DNA of 6,156 bases, from NCBI GenBank assembly GCA_013812465.1, contig JACCTK010000376.1, positions 1 to 6,156 of the forward strand, written 5' to 3'. Under the pieces are notes generated by a model. That model did no database searches, was not told the DNA's origin, and worked only from the letters and a program-made list of their open reading frames with translations. Below are positions 5,313 to 6,156 of the stretch, piece by piece. How positions within the stretch are numbered: position 1 is the first letter of the stretch; each line of letters starts with the position of its first letter. The stretch comes from Actinomycetota bacterium. GTDB lineage: Bacteria > Actinomycetota > Thermoleophilia > Gaiellales > Gaiellaceae. The position numbers and the translations under genes were made by a program.

Positions 5313-6047
5313 CTACATCCCCAGCCCGCCGTCGACCAGGAGCACCGCGCCCGTGACGAACGCGGCTTCCTCGGAGCAGAGGAACCGCACCGCCCCGGCC
5401 ACGTCCTCCGGGTCGCCGAGACGCCCGAGTGGAGTGTTCACGAGCATGGCGCCAGTCGCCTCCTCCGGAAGAACGTCGGTCAGCTGCGTCTTCACATATC
5501 CGGGCACGACCACGTTGGCGCGCACGTTTCGGCTACCGAGCTCGCGCGCGAGCGACTTCGTGAAGCCGATGATCCCCGCCTTCGAAGCCGCGTAATTGGT
5601 CTGACCCCCGTTCCCGCGCAAGCCGACGATGGAGGAGATGTTCACGATGGCGCCGGCGCGCTTCTTCATCATCCCGCGAGCGGCCGAGCGTGAGGTGTAG
5701 AAGCAGGAGGCGAGGTTGGTGTCGATCACGGTCTTCCAGTCCTCGTCCGACATCCGGACGAGCAGGCCGTCGCGGGTCACTCCCGCGTTGTTGACGAGAA
5801 CGTCGAGGTCGCCCGCCCCCTCGACGAGTGCTCGCGCGGAGTCCGGGTCGGAGACGTCGGCCTGCACGGCGCGGCCTCCGAGCTCGGAGGCGAGCGCCTC
5901 GGCTTCATCGGCGCCCGTGCGATACGAGAGAACGACCGCAGCCCCGGCCCGGGCGAGCTCGGCGGCGATCGCCGCGCCTATCCCGCGGGAGGCGCCCGTC
6001 ACGAGCGCGTTCTTGCCCTCGAGGGAGCAGAAGGCCGTCGGGGTCAC
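5313..6047 (-). CDS. fabG: 3-oxoacyl-[acyl-carrier-protein] reductase
   Basis: This 244-residue short-chain dehydrogenase reduces 3-oxoacyl-ACP with NADPH in fatty acid elongation. The nucleotide-binding TGASRGIG is at 17-24, NNAG at 86-89, N111 follows, and the catalytic S139, Y152 and K156 sit in SSIVG and NYAASKAG. The end, VTGAVLLVDGGLGM, is the normal SDR C-terminus, and the NGGQTNYAASKAG segment is close to E. coli FabG. The start is GTG at 6047, just ahead of the FCSLEGKNALVTG region where FabG proteins usually begin. No ribosome site precedes it. Instead a short upstream frame ends in a TGA that overlaps the GTG, so translation may be coupled. SDR proteins vary in substrate, but direct linkage to fabF makes FabG the natural call. 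Confidence 0.94.
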   Translation of the reverse strand: MTPTAFCSLEGKNALVTGASRGIGAAIAAELARAGAAVVLSYRTGADEAEALASELGGRAVQADVSDPDSARALVEGAGDLDVLVNNAGVTRDGLLVRMSDEDWKTVIDTNLASCFYTSRSAARGMMKKRAGAIVNISSIVGLRGNGGQTNYAASKAGIIGFTKSLARELGSRNVRANVVVPGYVKTQLTDVLPEEATGAMLVNTPLGRLGDPEDVAGAVRFLCSEEAAFVTGAVLLVDGGLGM

Positions 6048-6100
6048 GCGCGGTACGAGCCGTGAACGTGGAGGATGGGTGAACCGCCCGGTTCCCCCAT
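6044..6100 (-). CDS. Possible 18-residue leader ORF coupled to fabG
   Basis: The frame reads MGEPGGSPILHVHGSYRA and stops with a TGA overlapping the fabG GTG as GTGA. GGAGG at 6105-6109 lies four bases before its ATG, a good match at slightly short spacing. The same frame stays open upstream to the window edge, so it may instead be the tail of a larger upstream gene. Either way ribosomes ending here could restart on fabG, which lacks its own site. Codon bias is less clear than in the neighbouring genes, and chance cannot be ruled out for so short a frame. Confidence 0.3.
   Translation of the reverse strand: MGEPGGSPILHVHGSYRA
6075..6100. promoter_or_regulatory. 26-base near-perfect inverted repeat upstream of fabG
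   Basis: The plus-strand arms ATGGGTGAACCG and CGGTTCCCCCAT pair at 11 of 12 positions around a CC centre. It lies 27 bases before the fabG start. It could be an operator for a dimeric repressor, or in the fabG transcript a hairpin that hides the ATG of the leader ORF, which is one end of the repeat. No T-run follows on either strand, so a plain intrinsic terminator is unlikely. Confidence 0.5.
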
Positions 6101-6113
6101 ACCCCCTCCACTG

Positions 6114-6142
6114 GTCCGCTTCGCGGACAAAGCGCTTCGCGC
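6114..6142. repeat. Two tandem hairpins with GCGAAGC cores
   Basis: On the minus strand GCGC-GAA-GCGC (6142-6132) and GTCCGC-GAA-GCGGAC (6128-6114) are separated by TTT. Both contain GCGAAGC, a sequence known to form an unusually stable DNA mini-hairpin with a GAA loop. They could end transcription of a gene beyond the edge, or form part of the fabG leader. The first is followed by only three T residues, too few for a typical intrinsic terminator. Confidence 0.4.
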
Positions 6143-6156
6143 CTTCACCGAGAGAG

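Noticed and set aside
4972..5693. Two long plus-strand frames (about 200 codons each) opposite fabF and fabG
   Set aside because: They are shadows of well-supported genes on the other strand, with low-complexity products.
6048..6156. Upstream extension of the fabG frame, open to the window edge
   Set aside because: The added codons include several that the neighbouring genes seem to avoid (AGG, TCA, GTA, CCA), pass through two hairpins and a dyad, and would add residues before the normal FabG start.
1..6156. Mobile element, CRISPR, toxin-antitoxin or defence system
   Set aside because: No transposase, integrase, terminal repeats, spacer array or defence-family motif was seen; the genes have a uniform high-GC, housekeeping character.

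Overview
The window is GC-rich, bacterial and densely coded. Codons mostly end in G or C, and four starts are GTG (fabG, the HAD gene, the arginase-family gene and the acetyltransferase). Protein style, codon use and TANNNT-like -10 boxes directly ahead of start codons suggest a high-GC actinobacterial lineage, possibly a Thermoleophilia/Gaiella-like group. That placement is inference from style only. Seven complete recognisable genes, one edge-truncated gene and two candidate small ORFs cover nearly everything. I see no tRNA, rRNA, CRISPR array or mobile element.

Region 1 (1-2663, minus strand; transcription runs right to left): HAD-family hydrolase, a candidate 41-residue small gene, an arginase-family protein with an N-terminal zinc ribbon, accD, then accA cut by the window edge. 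The genes are joined by an 11-base overlap, a 4-base GTGA overlap, a 29-base gap and a 4-base gap, so they look like one operon. AccD and AccA form the carboxyltransferase of acetyl-CoA carboxylase, which makes malonyl-CoA.

Region 2 (2664-2834): a 171-base intergenic stretch between divergent genes. Both flanking GTG starts lie exactly six bases after a TAG(G/C)CT box, which suggests two leaderless promoters. The stretch also holds two pairs of direct repeats, a perfect 18-base inverted repeat and a 10-base palindrome.

Region 3 (2835-3311, plus): a GNAT acetyltransferase of the phosphinothricin/methionine-sulfoximine type. Its stop shares a CTAG with the stop of the convergent methyltransferase.

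Region 4 (3308-6047, minus): fabG, fabF and a class I SAM-dependent methyltransferase, closely spaced. FabG and FabF catalyse the reduction and condensation steps of type II fatty acid synthesis, so the window holds malonyl-CoA synthesis and chain-elongation genes a few kilobases apart.

Region 5 (6048-6156): the fabG upstream region. It holds a 26-base near-perfect inverted repeat, a possible 18-codon ORF whose TGA overlaps the fabG GTG, and two tandem hairpins built on GCGAAGC. The most unusual items are the small ORF at 1877-2002, the zinc-ribbon/arginase fusion with a changed metal and substrate site, and the fabG leader.
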